Positions 25,996 to 36,192 are shown, numbered from the stretch's first letter. The stretch is 64,000 nucleotides of DNA from Prevotella sp. (GCA_017960525.1 JAGCZA010000027.1:22971-86970), one strand, 5' to 3'. Translations and numbers: made by a program. The notes: a model not told the origin generated them from the letters alone.

Positions 25996-27006
25996 TTGTC
26001 CAAGTTGTCTCGGTTGTCGTTAATAACAATACTCGTCGCCGTTCTGTTTGCCCTCAACCTTTTTGGGGGCAGCATCGACATCCCGGCTTCGGATGTGCTT
26101 GACATCCTGACGGGTGGAGAGGGGCAGAAGGAGTCGTGGCGCTACATCGTGATGGAGAGCCGTTTGCCTCAGGCCATCACTGCCTTACTCTGTGGCGCCG
26201 CCCTTGCCGCCAGCGGCTTGTTGTTGCAAACCGCTTTCCGAAATCCCCTGGCCGACCCCAGTATCTTCGGTATCAGCAGCGGTGCCGGCCTTGGCGTGGC
26301 CCTCACAATGTTGCTATTAGGAGGCTCGCTGTCGTTGGGTTCGCTGCATCTTGGCGGTTTCGTCGCTGTCATTATGGCTGCCTTTGTGGGGGCGATGATT
26401 GTCACCGCCATCATCTTTTTCTTTTCCACGATGGTGAAAAACCACGTGATGCTGCTCATCATCGGCATTATGATAGGTTATCTGTCCGCGTCGGCTATCA
26501 CGCTGCTCAATTTCTTTGCCACCGACGAGGGGGTGAAGTCATATATGGTATGGGGAATGGGGTCCTTCGGAGGCGTTACGATGGCTCACATGCCTTTCTT
26601 TGCCACCGTCACCATCGCCGGTATCATCGGCACCTTGTTGCTAATCAAGCCGTTGAACGCCCTGATGCTTGGCGACCGCTATGCTGAAAATCTCGGCTTC
26701 AGCATCCGCCGTATCCGCAATTGGCTGCTCGTAGTCACAGGCGTGCTCACGGCCATCACCACTGCTTTCTGCGGCCCTGTCTCGTTTATTGGACTGGCCG
26801 TGCCCCATATTGCCCGACTGCTGTTCCGCACAGACAACCATCGTCTGTTGTTGCCTGCCACCTTGCTTTGCGGCGCAGCCGTCGCCCTCCTCTGCAATAT
26901 CATCTGCTACCTCCCCCGCGAAAACGGCATCATCCCCTTAGGGGCTGTCACCCCGCTTATGGGCGCCCCCGTCATTATCTATATCATTATCAAGGGAAAA
27001 AGATAA
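25996..27006 (+). CDS. btuC: Cobalamin ABC transporter permease (FecCD/BtuC family)
   Basis: 336 residues with about ten hydrophobic helices; family blocks RLPQAITALLCGAALAASGLLLQTAFRNPLADPSIFGISSGAGLG, LIGIMIGYLSA and GPVSFIGLAVPHIARLL, the loop that contacts the ATPase. The best start is a TTG at 25996, six bases after the btuF stop; no ATG lies in phase nearby and a second TTG is at 26005. Inner-membrane channel for B12. The partner ATPase (btuD) is not encoded in the window, so it must be elsewhere or shared. Last gene of the operon. Confidence 0.9.
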   Translation: MSKLSRLSLITILVAVLFALNLFGGSIDIPASDVLDILTGGEGQKESWRYIVMESRLPQAITALLCGAALAASGLLLQTAFRNPLADPSIFGISSGAGLGVALTMLLLGGSLSLGSLHLGGFVAVIMAAFVGAMIVTAIIFFFSTMVKNHVMLLIIGIMIGYLSASAITLLNFFATDEGVKSYMVWGMGSFGGVTMAHMPFFATVTIAGIIGTLLLIKPLNALMLGDRYAENLGFSIRRIRNWLLVVTGVLTAITTAFCGPVSFIGLAVPHIARLLFRTDNHRLLLPATLLCGAAVALLCNIICYLPRENGIIPLGAVTPLMGAPVIIYIIIKGKR

Positions 27007-27046
27007 AGTGCCGTAAGTGCAATGACACTTACGGCACTTTGTTTTG
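27006..27046. terminator. Bidirectional terminator between btuC and rhaA
   Basis: A 14-bp perfect stem: AAGTGCCGTAAGTG (27006-27019) and CACTTACGGCACTT (27026-27039), loop CAATGA. Plus strand is followed by TGTTTTGTT, minus strand by TTTATCTTTTT, so it can end both converging transcripts. Confidence 0.88.
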
Positions 27047-27059
27047 TTGCCAAGGACGA

Positions 27060-28310
27060 TTAGCGCTTGCTCGTCACATCCTTTTCGTACTGCTGGATGC
27101 AGGCGATGAACTCCTCGCCCACAGGCACGTTGTTCTTCAGGTTGAAGTAGTCATAGACAGCGCCGAAAGGCATCGACTTGGCCTCTTCCATCAGAGCGAG
27201 GCGCTCGAAGAACTGGCCGTTGTCCTCATATTCGCGCAGTTTCTTCTTCGGCTCGAGCAGAGCCTGCAGGATGCACTTTTGCGTGGCGCGGCTTCCGATG
27301 ATGTAGGCACCGATGCGGTTGATGCTGGCATCGAAGTAGTCGAGGCCGACGTGGGCGCGGTCGAGGGCGTCGCTGCGGACGAGTTCCTTGAACAGGTCAA
27401 GCGTCTGGTCGTTCATGATGGTCACGTGGTCGCTGTCCCAGCGGATAGGGCGGCTGACGTGGAGCATCAGTTCGGGGACATACATCAGCAGGGTCGAGAC
27501 GAAATCGCTCACATTCTCGGTCGGCTCGTAGTGGCCGGTGTCGAGGGTGTAGATGCACTTGCGGGTGGCGCAGTAGGCGGTGTAGAAGTCGTGTGAGCCG
27601 ACGGTGTAACTCTCTAGTCCGATACCGAACAGTTTGGCCTCAAAGCAGTTCTTCACCCAGTCCAGTTTCTCTTCCATAATCTCGTCGAGGGCTGAGACGA
27701 GGATTTCACGGTACTTCTTGCGCTGCACAGGAATGTCTTTCATACCGTCGTGCACCCAGATATTCATAATACAGGGGTCGTTCTGTGCCTTACCCATTGC
27801 GTCGGCAATCTTACGGCAGCGCTTCGTGTGCTCAATCCAGAAGTCGCGGATGCCCTTGTCGGGGTTGGCCAGCGAGAGGTTGCCGCTCTTGGGGTGAGAG
27901 AAACTGGTGCTGTTGAAGTCCAGTTTCATATTGTTCTCCTTGGCCCAGTCAATCCAACTCTGGAAATGCTTCACCTCCACCTCGTCACGGTCCACGAACT
28001 TGCCGCCGAAGTCGCCGTAAATCTCATGCAGGTTCAGGCGGTGGTTGCCGCCAAGAAGGGTCTTCACGAACTCGATGTCCTGGCGCACCTCGTCAATGGT
28101 GCGTGCACGGCCAGGATAGTTGCCAGTAGTCTGGATGCCGCCGCTGAGGGCCTCATTGCGCTCAAAGCCGACCACGTCGTCAGTCTGCCAGCAGTGCAGC
28201 GAGAGTTGCTGCTTCTGGAGAAGGTCAAGTACTGCGTCAGTATCGACGCCAATGGCTGCATAGCGCTCTTTAGCAACAGCGTATGCTTGTTCAATCAGGT
28301 TTGCTTTCAT
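27060..28310 (-). CDS. rhaA: L-rhamnose isomerase
   Basis: 416 residues, full length. Characteristic blocks: SLHCWQTDDVVGFE near the N-terminus, LNLHEIYGDFGGKFVDRDEVEV, LDFNSTSFSHPKSGNLSLANPDKGIRDFWIEHTKRC, NIWVHDGMKDIPVQRKKYREIL and LDTGHYEPTENVSDFVSTLL, holding the metal-binding Glu/Asp/His residues. Converts L-rhamnose to L-rhamnulose in the cytosol. Promoter -7 TACCTTTG is at 28365-28358 (minus). No rhaB, rhaD or rhaT is adjacent in the window. Confidence 0.96.
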   Translation of the reverse strand: MKANLIEQAYAVAKERYAAIGVDTDAVLDLLQKQQLSLHCWQTDDVVGFERNEALSGGIQTTGNYPGRARTIDEVRQDIEFVKTLLGGNHRLNLHEIYGDFGGKFVDRDEVEVKHFQSWIDWAKENNMKLDFNSTSFSHPKSGNLSLANPDKGIRDFWIEHTKRCRKIADAMGKAQNDPCIMNIWVHDGMKDIPVQRKKYREILVSALDEIMEEKLDWVKNCFEAKLFGIGLESYTVGSHDFYTAYCATRKCIYTLDTGHYEPTENVSDFVSTLLMYVPELMLHVSRPIRWDSDHVTIMNDQTLDLFKELVRSDALDRAHVGLDYFDASINRIGAYIIGSRATQKCILQALLEPKKKLREYEDNGQFFERLALMEEAKSMPFGAVYDYFNLKNNVPVGEEFIACIQQYEKDVTSKR

Positions 28311-28339
28311 TTGTTTTGTTTTAGTTTATTGGTTAAAAG

Positions 28340-28513
28340 TTAGCATTTGATTGTGTGCAAAGGTATGAAAATAATCCGAAATACAGCAGAATAATTCATA
28401 ATTTTAATTTCTTTTAATAACAAACCTGTCCTGCATATTTGCACATAGCCCTTCCTCGGAAACTGGAGGAAGGCAAGCACCTCGCGCTTGTTGTTGAAAA
28501 CAGGTTTGTACAT
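28340..28513 (-). CDS. Possible 57-residue small protein upstream of rhaA
   Basis: A short open frame (MYKPVFNNKREVLAFLQFPRKGYVQICRTG...) starts about 25 nt downstream of a good minus-strand promoter (TTG 28573-28571, TATCTTTG 28550-28543) and ends inside the rhaA leader, overlapping the rhaA -7 element. The first 30 residues read like real protein, the rest is low-complexity AT-rich. It could equally be a non-coding leader or small RNA with a CCTTCCTC/GAGGAAGG hairpin (28450-28473). Confidence 0.25.
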   Translation of the reverse strand: MYKPVFNNKREVLAFLQFPRKGYVQICRTGLLLKEIKIMNYSAVFRIIFIPLHTIKC

Positions 28514-28542
28514 ACAGTCAAAATATAGTCAATTGCACGCCG

Positions 28543-28573
28543 CAAAGATAGTGCTTTTCAGCGAAACACGCAA
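28543..28573 (-). promoter_or_regulatory. Minus-strand promoter upstream of the small frame and rhaA
   Basis: TTG (28573-28571), 20-nt spacer, TATCTTTG (28550-28543). It would start a transcript near 28535 that runs toward rhaA. Confidence 0.55.
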
Positions 28574-28645
28574 GAAACGGGCGCACAAATGGCAAGTCAA
28601 AGAACTTTTTAACGGTGGAATGGACGCTGTTTCATTTTTTATTCG

Positions 28646-28653
28646 TACCTTTG
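28646..28653 (+). promoter_or_regulatory. Promoter -7 element of the methyltransferase/helicase cassette
   Basis: TACCTTTG at 28646-28653; no clear -33 TTTG at the right distance. Predicts a leader of about 280 nt before the ATG at 28941, unusually long for this genome. Confidence 0.55.
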
Positions 28654-28659
28654 CGCCCG

Positions 28660-28940
28660 AACACCGCCACAATGTCCTAGTGTGGGAGGCGGTGCGACTT
28701 TCGTGGGTGAATAGATAGTTGTATCTATATTCTATAGAGGCCTTTCTCAAAATTTCCGACCAAAAATGTAACGAGCCTCGTGGAATCGGGATACACCTTG
28801 TAACATAGGTGTACCCGTTCCATTATGCTTCGTTACAGGGTCTTTGGTCGGATACCTAGAGGAAGAGCATAAATTGGAACGTGGTACACTCTCTTTGTAT
28901 CTACGCTTTAACTGAATCGTTTCACGCTAAAATCCGACCA
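28660..28940 (+). ncRNA. Structured leader of the methyltransferase cassette
   Basis: Contains a hairpin around 28660-28696 (CACCGCC/GGCGGTG arms) and a long compound hairpin at 28755-28852: outer arms TCCGACCAAA (28755-28764) and TTTGGTCGGA (28843-28852), then GTAACGA/TCGTTAC, then GGAA-GGG-ACACC with GGTGT-CCC-TTCC. The 5' arm repeats the sequence at the gene's own start (TCCGACCAATG...ATGTAACGAA at 28931-28956), so the 3' arm could pair either with the 5' arm or with the translation start. Likely a cis-regulatory RNA; a mobile-element remnant is the alternative. Confidence 0.6.
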
Positions 28941-29630
28941 ATGATGAATGTAACGAACGATGAGCAGGAAAGGCAGGTGGTATCGAAGCAACGTGTGGCT
29001 GACCATGGCGAGGTATATACCGCCAAACGGGAGGTCTGCGCGATGCTCGACCTGGTGAAGGAGGAGACAGAGCGCATAGACTCACGCTTCCTGGAACCGG
29101 CCTGCGGCACGGGAAACTTCCTCGTGGAAATCCTCAACAGGAAAATGGAGGCGGTAAGGAAACAGTTTTCCAAGAACCGCTATGAGTACGACCTTGCTTC
29201 GGCACAGGCCGTCAGTTCGATGTATGGCGTAGAATTGCTGCCCGACAATGTGGAGATATGCCGCAGCCGACTGCTGGAGCAGTATCTCGACACGTACCGG
29301 CAGCATTTGTCTGACGATGCATCCCTAGAGTTGGAGCGATGCATCCGATTCCTCTTGAAGAAAAATATCCTTTGCGGCGACGCCCTGACGATGCTGCAAC
29401 AGGACAGGCAGCCCATCACCTTCTGTGAATGGACGTTCATCGGCACGGGCGGCAAGGTGAAGCGTCGCGACTTTGAGTTGGCAGAGTTGCTACGCAACGT
29501 AGAGTACGACAAACCCAAGCCTGGCGAAGAAGGACTGCTCTTTGCTGATACAGGCGAGCCGACCTTCGTGCATCTGCCCAAACGGGAATATCCCTTGACC
29601 GACTATCTAAAACTGCCTGATTATGAATAA
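28941..29630 (+). CDS. N6-adenine DNA methyltransferase-like protein, first subunit (motif I, no visible motif IV)
   Basis: 229 residues from the ATG at 28941 (a second ATG follows at once). VADHGEVYTAKREVCAMLDLV resembles the N-terminal region of N6-adenine methyltransferases, and FLEPACGTGNF (50-60) is the S-adenosylmethionine-binding motif I. The catalytic NPPY/DPPY is absent and the protein is short; the second half (ITFCEWTFIGTGGKVKRRDFELAELL) is not recognised. It probably works as a subunit with the next gene, which has NPPY. The stop overlaps the next start by 8 bp. Part of a probable restriction-modification or related defence cassette. Confidence 0.75.
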   Translation: MMNVTNDEQERQVVSKQRVADHGEVYTAKREVCAMLDLVKEETERIDSRFLEPACGTGNFLVEILNRKMEAVRKQFSKNRYEYDLASAQAVSSMYGVELLPDNVEICRSRLLEQYLDTYRQHLSDDASLELERCIRFLLKKNILCGDALTMLQQDRQPITFCEWTFIGTGGKVKRRDFELAELLRNVEYDKPKPGEEGLLFADTGEPTFVHLPKREYPLTDYLKLPDYE

Positions 29631-31137
29631 CTACAACCCCGATGTACTCTCCTGCTTGGCCAACCTGAGCAACGATGAGGTGTTCACCCCTCCGCAACTG
29701 GCCAACCAGATGCTTGACATGCTACCGCAGGAACTCTTCCGCAGCCCTGACACCAAGTTTCTCGATCCATGCACCAAGAGTGGAGTCTTCCTGCGCGAGA
29801 TTGCCAAACGGCTGATTGATGGGCTGGCCGACACCATCCCTGACCTGCAAAAGCGCATTGACCACATTATGCACCATCAGCTTTACGGCATTGCCATCAC
29901 CCGTCTGACCTCGCTGATGAGCCGCCGAAGCCTCTATTGTTCGAAGGATGCCAGTTGCCGCTACAGCATCTCGCTTTTTGACAATGCCGACGGAAACATT
30001 CGCTTCTCTGAAATCCAACATTCGTGGCAGAACGGCAAGTGCCGCTATTGCGGAGCCTCGCAAGAGGTCTACGACCGAGGCGACGACCTTGAATCCCACG
30101 CCTACGAGTTTATTCACACAGATAACCCAAATGAACTATACAACAATATGACTTTCGATGTAATTATCGGTAATCCGCCGTATCAGTTGAGTGATGGGGG
30201 AGGTATGCAAACTGATTCTTCCTCTGGAAGTGCTATACCTCTTTATCACAAATTTATTATTCAAGCAAAAAGACTTAGTCCAAGATATTTGACAATGATT
30301 ATTCCAGCTCGATGGTATAGCGGCGGAAGGGGACTCGATGATTTTAGAGATATGATGTTAAACGATGCGAGGGTGTCATTTTTGGTTGATTTCCCTGATT
30401 CTAAAGAGTGTTTTCCTGGTGTAGATATTGCTGGAGGTATTTGTTATTTTCTTTGGAATAGAGATTATTCAGGACAATGTACAACTATCAATATAGATAA
30501 AGGAAAAGAGAGCAAACTGATTAGAAGATTGAACGAATTCCCCGTCTTTGTACGATATGCTATTTCCGTGAATATAATTCACAAGATATTGAGCAAGAAA
30601 GAAATATGTTTTGACAAACAGGTATATAGCTCAAAACCTTTTGGATTTAGAAGCTTTGAAGAAGGAAGCAATAATAAATTCGCTAATTCTGTAGCGTTAT
30701 TTGGTAGCAAAGGTATAACTTATGTAAAGCGTAGTGAAGTCAATACTAATTCTGATTTAATTGATAAATGGAAGGTTGTAATGTCCAAAGCAAGTGCTGA
30801 ACATGCTGGTCAAACGGATAGAGATGGGAGAAAACGAATAATCTCAAGAATAGAAGTTCTTCCACCTAATGTAATTTGTTCAGAATCATATCTATTGATT
30901 AAGGCATTTGACAAAGAAAAAGAAGCACAAAATTTGAAACTTTATGCTCGAACAAATTTCTTTAGATTCTTACTCTCGACAATTCTTCTTACACAAAACA
31001 TAGCAAAAGATAAATTCCAGTTCGTCCCCCTCCAAGACTTTAGCAAGCCTTGGACGGACTCGGAACTCTATGCTAAGTACGGCCTTACAGACGAGGAAAT
31101 CCAGTTCATCGAATCGATGATACGGCCAATGGAATAA
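29623..31137 (+). CDS. Eco57I-type N6-adenine DNA methyltransferase with AT-rich recognition region
   Basis: 504 residues. VFTPPQLANQMLDML (20-34), motif I variant FLDPCTKSGVF (46-56), a CRYC pair at 140-143, and catalytic motif IV IIGNPPY (181-187). Residues about 185-465 should hold target recognition (KRLSPRYLTMIIPARWYSGG, FPGVDIAGGICYFLW are family blocks). The DNA from about 30140 to 31015 is far more AT-rich than both ends of the gene and all neighbours, so this segment appears to have been swapped in. Together with the upstream subunit it should methylate adenine in a specific sequence. Confidence 0.88.
   Translation: MNNYNPDVLSCLANLSNDEVFTPPQLANQMLDMLPQELFRSPDTKFLDPCTKSGVFLREIAKRLIDGLADTIPDLQKRIDHIMHHQLYGIAITRLTSLMSRRSLYCSKDASCRYSISLFDNADGNIRFSEIQHSWQNGKCRYCGASQEVYDRGDDLESHAYEFIHTDNPNELYNNMTFDVIIGNPPYQLSDGGGMQTDSSSGSAIPLYHKFIIQAKRLSPRYLTMIIPARWYSGGRGLDDFRDMMLNDARVSFLVDFPDSKECFPGVDIAGGICYFLWNRDYSGQCTTINIDKGKESKLIRRLNEFPVFVRYAISVNIIHKILSKKEICFDKQVYSSKPFGFRSFEEGSNNKFANSVALFGSKGITYVKRSEVNTNSDLIDKWKVVMSKASAEHAGQTDRDGRKRIISRIEVLPPNVICSESYLLIKAFDKEKEAQNLKLYARTNFFRFLLSTILLTQNIAKDKFQFVPLQDFSKPWTDSELYAKYGLTDEEIQFIESMIRPME
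30140..31015 (+). other. AT-rich, probably recombined target-recognition segment
   Basis: Within the second methyltransferase gene the composition shifts sharply to AT-rich codons (AAA, AAT, TTT, ATA) right before the NPPY motif and returns to GC-rich codons at the last 40 residues (FVPLQDFSKPW). The conserved ends and foreign middle suggest allele exchange of the DNA-recognition region. Confidence 0.7.
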
Positions 31138-31191
31138 ACAAACAGGAAATACAACAACAGGCGCTCTTTGACAAGATTTTGATTGGAAAGT

Positions 31192-31222
31192 TTTGTGGTT
31201 TCGGAATAGCTTTGTTATTTTG
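31192..31222 (+). promoter_or_regulatory. Promoter for the GIY-YIG/helicase gene
   Basis: TTTG (31192-31195), 20-nt spacer, TATTTTG (31216-31222, one base short of consensus). It would let the nuclease/helicase be expressed separately from the methyltransferases, with a leader of about 300 nt that includes the palindromic repeats. Confidence 0.5.
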
Positions 31223-31271
31223 CAGCCAACTTTTCGAATAAGACGAAAACAAATATGGATAATAATAATAC

Positions 31272-31374
31272 TGACCCCACCTCCAGCCCCTCCCCTACAA
31301 GGGAGGGGAGCATCTGCGGATAGGTTGGCGGTGGCAACTCCCCTCCCTTCAAGGGGAGGGGCAGGGGTGGGGTC
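31272..31374. repeat. REP-like G-rich palindromic element pair (copy R1)
   Basis: Two oppositely oriented copies of a CCCCACCCCTGCCCCTCCCC/GGGGAGGGG-type element. The same family occurs at 38943-38990, 41746-41783, 41841-41931 and 63611-63708. Confidence 0.8.
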
Positions 31375-31535
31375 TGTATTTTTTAGTTATATAGACGCAT
31401 TAAATGCAAAGCTATTGAATAGATGTGGGAAGAAAAATTCTTAGATGGAAACTGGAAATAGCAGAGTTTGAGGAAATCAAATAGCTTTCCTATTATTATT
31501 TTGTCATTGTAGCGCCATAACAGAAATGGAATGTT

Positions 31536-34121
31536 ATGGCAACAACGAATTATTTCCCAAAGAAGTCGGAGTCGGCTCCGATGATTTATGCTTACGAGGA
31601 CAAGTATGACCCACAGTTGAGAGGACTGCTGAAGGTGGGCTATACCACTATTGGCGTGCAGGAGAGGGTGCACCAGCAGTATAACATCAAGCGACCTGGC
31701 AATCCACCATACCGCATTCTGGTGGAGGAGAGTGCCATGCGTCAGGACGGCACGGCATTTTTGGATCATGATGTGCATCGTGCACTTTTAAAGATGGGCT
31801 GCACGTGTGTAGAGGGCGAATGGTACCGCTGCACGCCGCAACAAGTGAAGGCGGCTGTCGTGGCTGTCAGGGAAAGGGTTGACGTGGCTTGGCATCGCGA
31901 CAATACCTTCGGTATGCGTCCAGAGCAGAAACGGGCGGTGGACAAGACCGCAGCATACTTTGAAAGTTACAAGTCTGCCCTCCCTTCCCACAGTCCTTCG
32001 GACAGCTTCCCTCGGGCAGGGGAGCAATGGCGGGTGCCTCACTTCCTGTGGAACTGCAAGATGCGCTTCGGCAAGACATTCACAACCTACCAGTTAGCAA
32101 AGCGTATGGAATGGACTCGCGTGCTGATACTGACGTTTAAGCCCGCCGTGGCTCAGGCGTGGGAGGAGGACTTGATGACGCATGTGGACTTTGACGGTTG
32201 GCAGTTCATCGCCCGTAATCCTGAAGCCACAATCGACTATCAGTTTGAGTATGCCGATAAGACAAAACCCATTGTCGTGTTTGGCTCATTCCAGGACTTT
32301 CTTGGGAAAAACACGGCCAGCGGCGGTATGAAACTGAAGCATGAATGGGCACGGGAGTTCAACTGGGATTGTATCGTGCTCGACGAATATCACTATGGCG
32401 CATGGCGTGAGAATGCCAAGGAACTGATTGGTGTCAGCGAAGATTTGGGTAGTGAGATAGAGAATCCCGACTACTTCGACGAGGATTTGATTCCCATTAC
32501 GTCAAACCATTACCTTTATCTTTCGGGTACGCCCTTCCGCGCTATTGCCTCTGGTGAGTTTATTGAGGAGCAAATCTACAACTGGACATATTCAGACGAG
32601 CAGCGTGCCAAGGAGGAATGGGCGGCAGATTGCAAATCCACCGTAATGGGCGACAAACCGGACAACCCGTATGCCTCGCTGCCAAAAATGGTGCTGCTGA
32701 CCTATCAGTTGCCAGCGGAAATATCGAGAGTGGCTGAGGAGGGGGAGTTTGATGAGTTTGACCTGAACTCGTTCTTCGAGGCAGAAGGTAAAGGTGAGGA
32801 TGCCATTTTCAAGCATCACGACGAGGTGCAGAAGTGGTTGGACATGTTGCGAGGGCAGTATCTGCCCACTTCCATCAACGACCTGAAAGCCGGTAATCGG
32901 AAACCGCCTTTGCCATTCCTCAATGGTGACCTCTATTCGAATATGAACCATACGCTGTGGTTCCTGCCCAACGTGGCATCGTGCTATGCCATGCGCAACT
33001 TGCTGACCGAACTACAGAACACCTTCTACCACGACTATCGCATTGTCGTTTGCGCCGGAACCAGAGCAGGCATAGGCCAACTGGCCCTGCCGCCAGTAGA
33101 GAAGGCGATGGCTCATCCCGACCCGTTGCATTGCAAGACAATCACGCTGACCTGCGGCAAGCTGACAACGGGTGTCACCGTCCGCCCTTGGACGGGCATC
33201 TTCATGCTCCGCGACACCTCGTCGCCAGAGACTTATTTCCAGTCGGCTTTCCGTGTGCAGTCGCCTTGGACTGTCACCAACAGCGACGGCCTGCACCCTA
33301 ACCGGGTGGAGATACTGAAAAAGGTGTGTTATGTGTTCGACTTCGCGCCTAACAGGGCGTTGCGAAAAGTGGCCGACTATTCCTGCCAGTTGAATGTGGA
33401 AGAGGGTAATCCCGAGAAGTGTGTCGACGACTTCATCAAGTTCCTGCCTGTGCTCTGTTATGAGAATGGTGTGATGAAAGCCTTGTCAGCAAGCGATGTG
33501 CTCGATATGGCGATGAGCAACACGTCGGCAACGCTGCTGGCTCGCCGTTGGGAGAGTGCGCTGCTGGTGAATGTCGACAACTTCACGCTGCAGCGGCTGA
33601 TGAACAATGCCGAGGCGATGGCAGCCCTGATGAAAATAGAAGGATTCCGCTCGCTGAACCAAGACATAGAGACCATCATTAACAAGACGGAGGCCATCAA
33701 GAAGAAACGAAAGGAACACGAGGAGGGCCTGACGCCGAAGGAAAAGAAAGAACTGAGCGATTCAGAAAAAGAAATCAAGAGCAAACGCCGCCAGATACAG
33801 GAGAAACTGATGAAGTTTGCCACGCGCATACCCATCTTTATGTATCTGACAGACTATCGGGAGTATTCGCTGAAGGATGTCATCCTGCAATTGGAACCAA
33901 AACTCTTTGAACGTGTTACAGGACTGACCAAGCAGGACTTTGCCCTGCTGGTCAGCCTGAACGTATTCAACGAGGCTCTGATGAATGATGCTGTCTACAA
34001 GTTCAAGCGGTATGAGGACTCCAGCCTTTCATACGCCGGCATCGACCGCCACGAGGGCGAGCAGACAGTTGGCGGCTACAGTACCTCTATCACCATTGAG
34101 GAGTATCGGCATCAGAAATGA
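31536..34121 (+). CDS. GIY-YIG-type nuclease fused to SF2 helicase (restriction/defence effector)
   Basis: 861 residues. N-terminal GIY-YIG/T5orf172-like nuclease (about 16-110): IYAYEDKYDPQ...LLKVGYTT...ERVHQQ, with EGEWYRC. Superfamily 2 helicase from about 150: Walker A in WNCKMRFGKTFTTY, motif II IVLDEYHYG (DExH), motif III LSGTPFR, and a motif VI region YFQSAFRVQSPW. A lysine/glutamate-rich coiled coil (about 705-765) precedes the C-terminal domain. It should translocate on DNA and cut; the methyltransferases upstream would protect self DNA. No PD-(D/E)xK motif was noticed. It has its own promoter. Ends 19 bp from the convergent esterase gene. Confidence 0.85.
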   Translation: MATTNYFPKKSESAPMIYAYEDKYDPQLRGLLKVGYTTIGVQERVHQQYNIKRPGNPPYRILVEESAMRQDGTAFLDHDVHRALLKMGCTCVEGEWYRCTPQQVKAAVVAVRERVDVAWHRDNTFGMRPEQKRAVDKTAAYFESYKSALPSHSPSDSFPRAGEQWRVPHFLWNCKMRFGKTFTTYQLAKRMEWTRVLILTFKPAVAQAWEEDLMTHVDFDGWQFIARNPEATIDYQFEYADKTKPIVVFGSFQDFLGKNTASGGMKLKHEWAREFNWDCIVLDEYHYGAWRENAKELIGVSEDLGSEIENPDYFDEDLIPITSNHYLYLSGTPFRAIASGEFIEEQIYNWTYSDEQRAKEEWAADCKSTVMGDKPDNPYASLPKMVLLTYQLPAEISRVAEEGEFDEFDLNSFFEAEGKGEDAIFKHHDEVQKWLDMLRGQYLPTSINDLKAGNRKPPLPFLNGDLYSNMNHTLWFLPNVASCYAMRNLLTELQNTFYHDYRIVVCAGTRAGIGQLALPPVEKAMAHPDPLHCKTITLTCGKLTTGVTVRPWTGIFMLRDTSSPETYFQSAFRVQSPWTVTNSDGLHPNRVEILKKVCYVFDFAPNRALRKVADYSCQLNVEEGNPEKCVDDFIKFLPVLCYENGVMKALSASDVLDMAMSNTSATLLARRWESALLVNVDNFTLQRLMNNAEAMAALMKIEGFRSLNQDIETIINKTEAIKKKRKEHEEGLTPKEKKELSDSEKEIKSKRRQIQEKLMKFATRIPIFMYLTDYREYSLKDVILQLEPKLFERVTGLTKQDFALLVSLNVFNEALMNDAVYKFKRYEDSSLSYAGIDRHEGEQTVGGYSTSITIEEYRHQK

Positions 34122-34140
34122 ACAGCGTGACGGCTCTCCA

Positions 34141-36192
<2,052 letters not shown>

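Larger units (their letters stand above)
31138..31535. other. Intergenic region within the defence cassette
   Basis: 398 bp between the second methyltransferase and the helicase gene. It holds a promoter (31192-31222) and a G/C-rich palindromic repeat pair (31272-31374). No gene seen. Confidence 0.6.

Noticed and set aside
28755-28852. Invertible promoter for phase variation of the cassette
   Set aside because: Inverted repeats exist around 28853-28931, but neither orientation of the enclosed segment holds a TAnnTTTG promoter and no invertase gene is adjacent.
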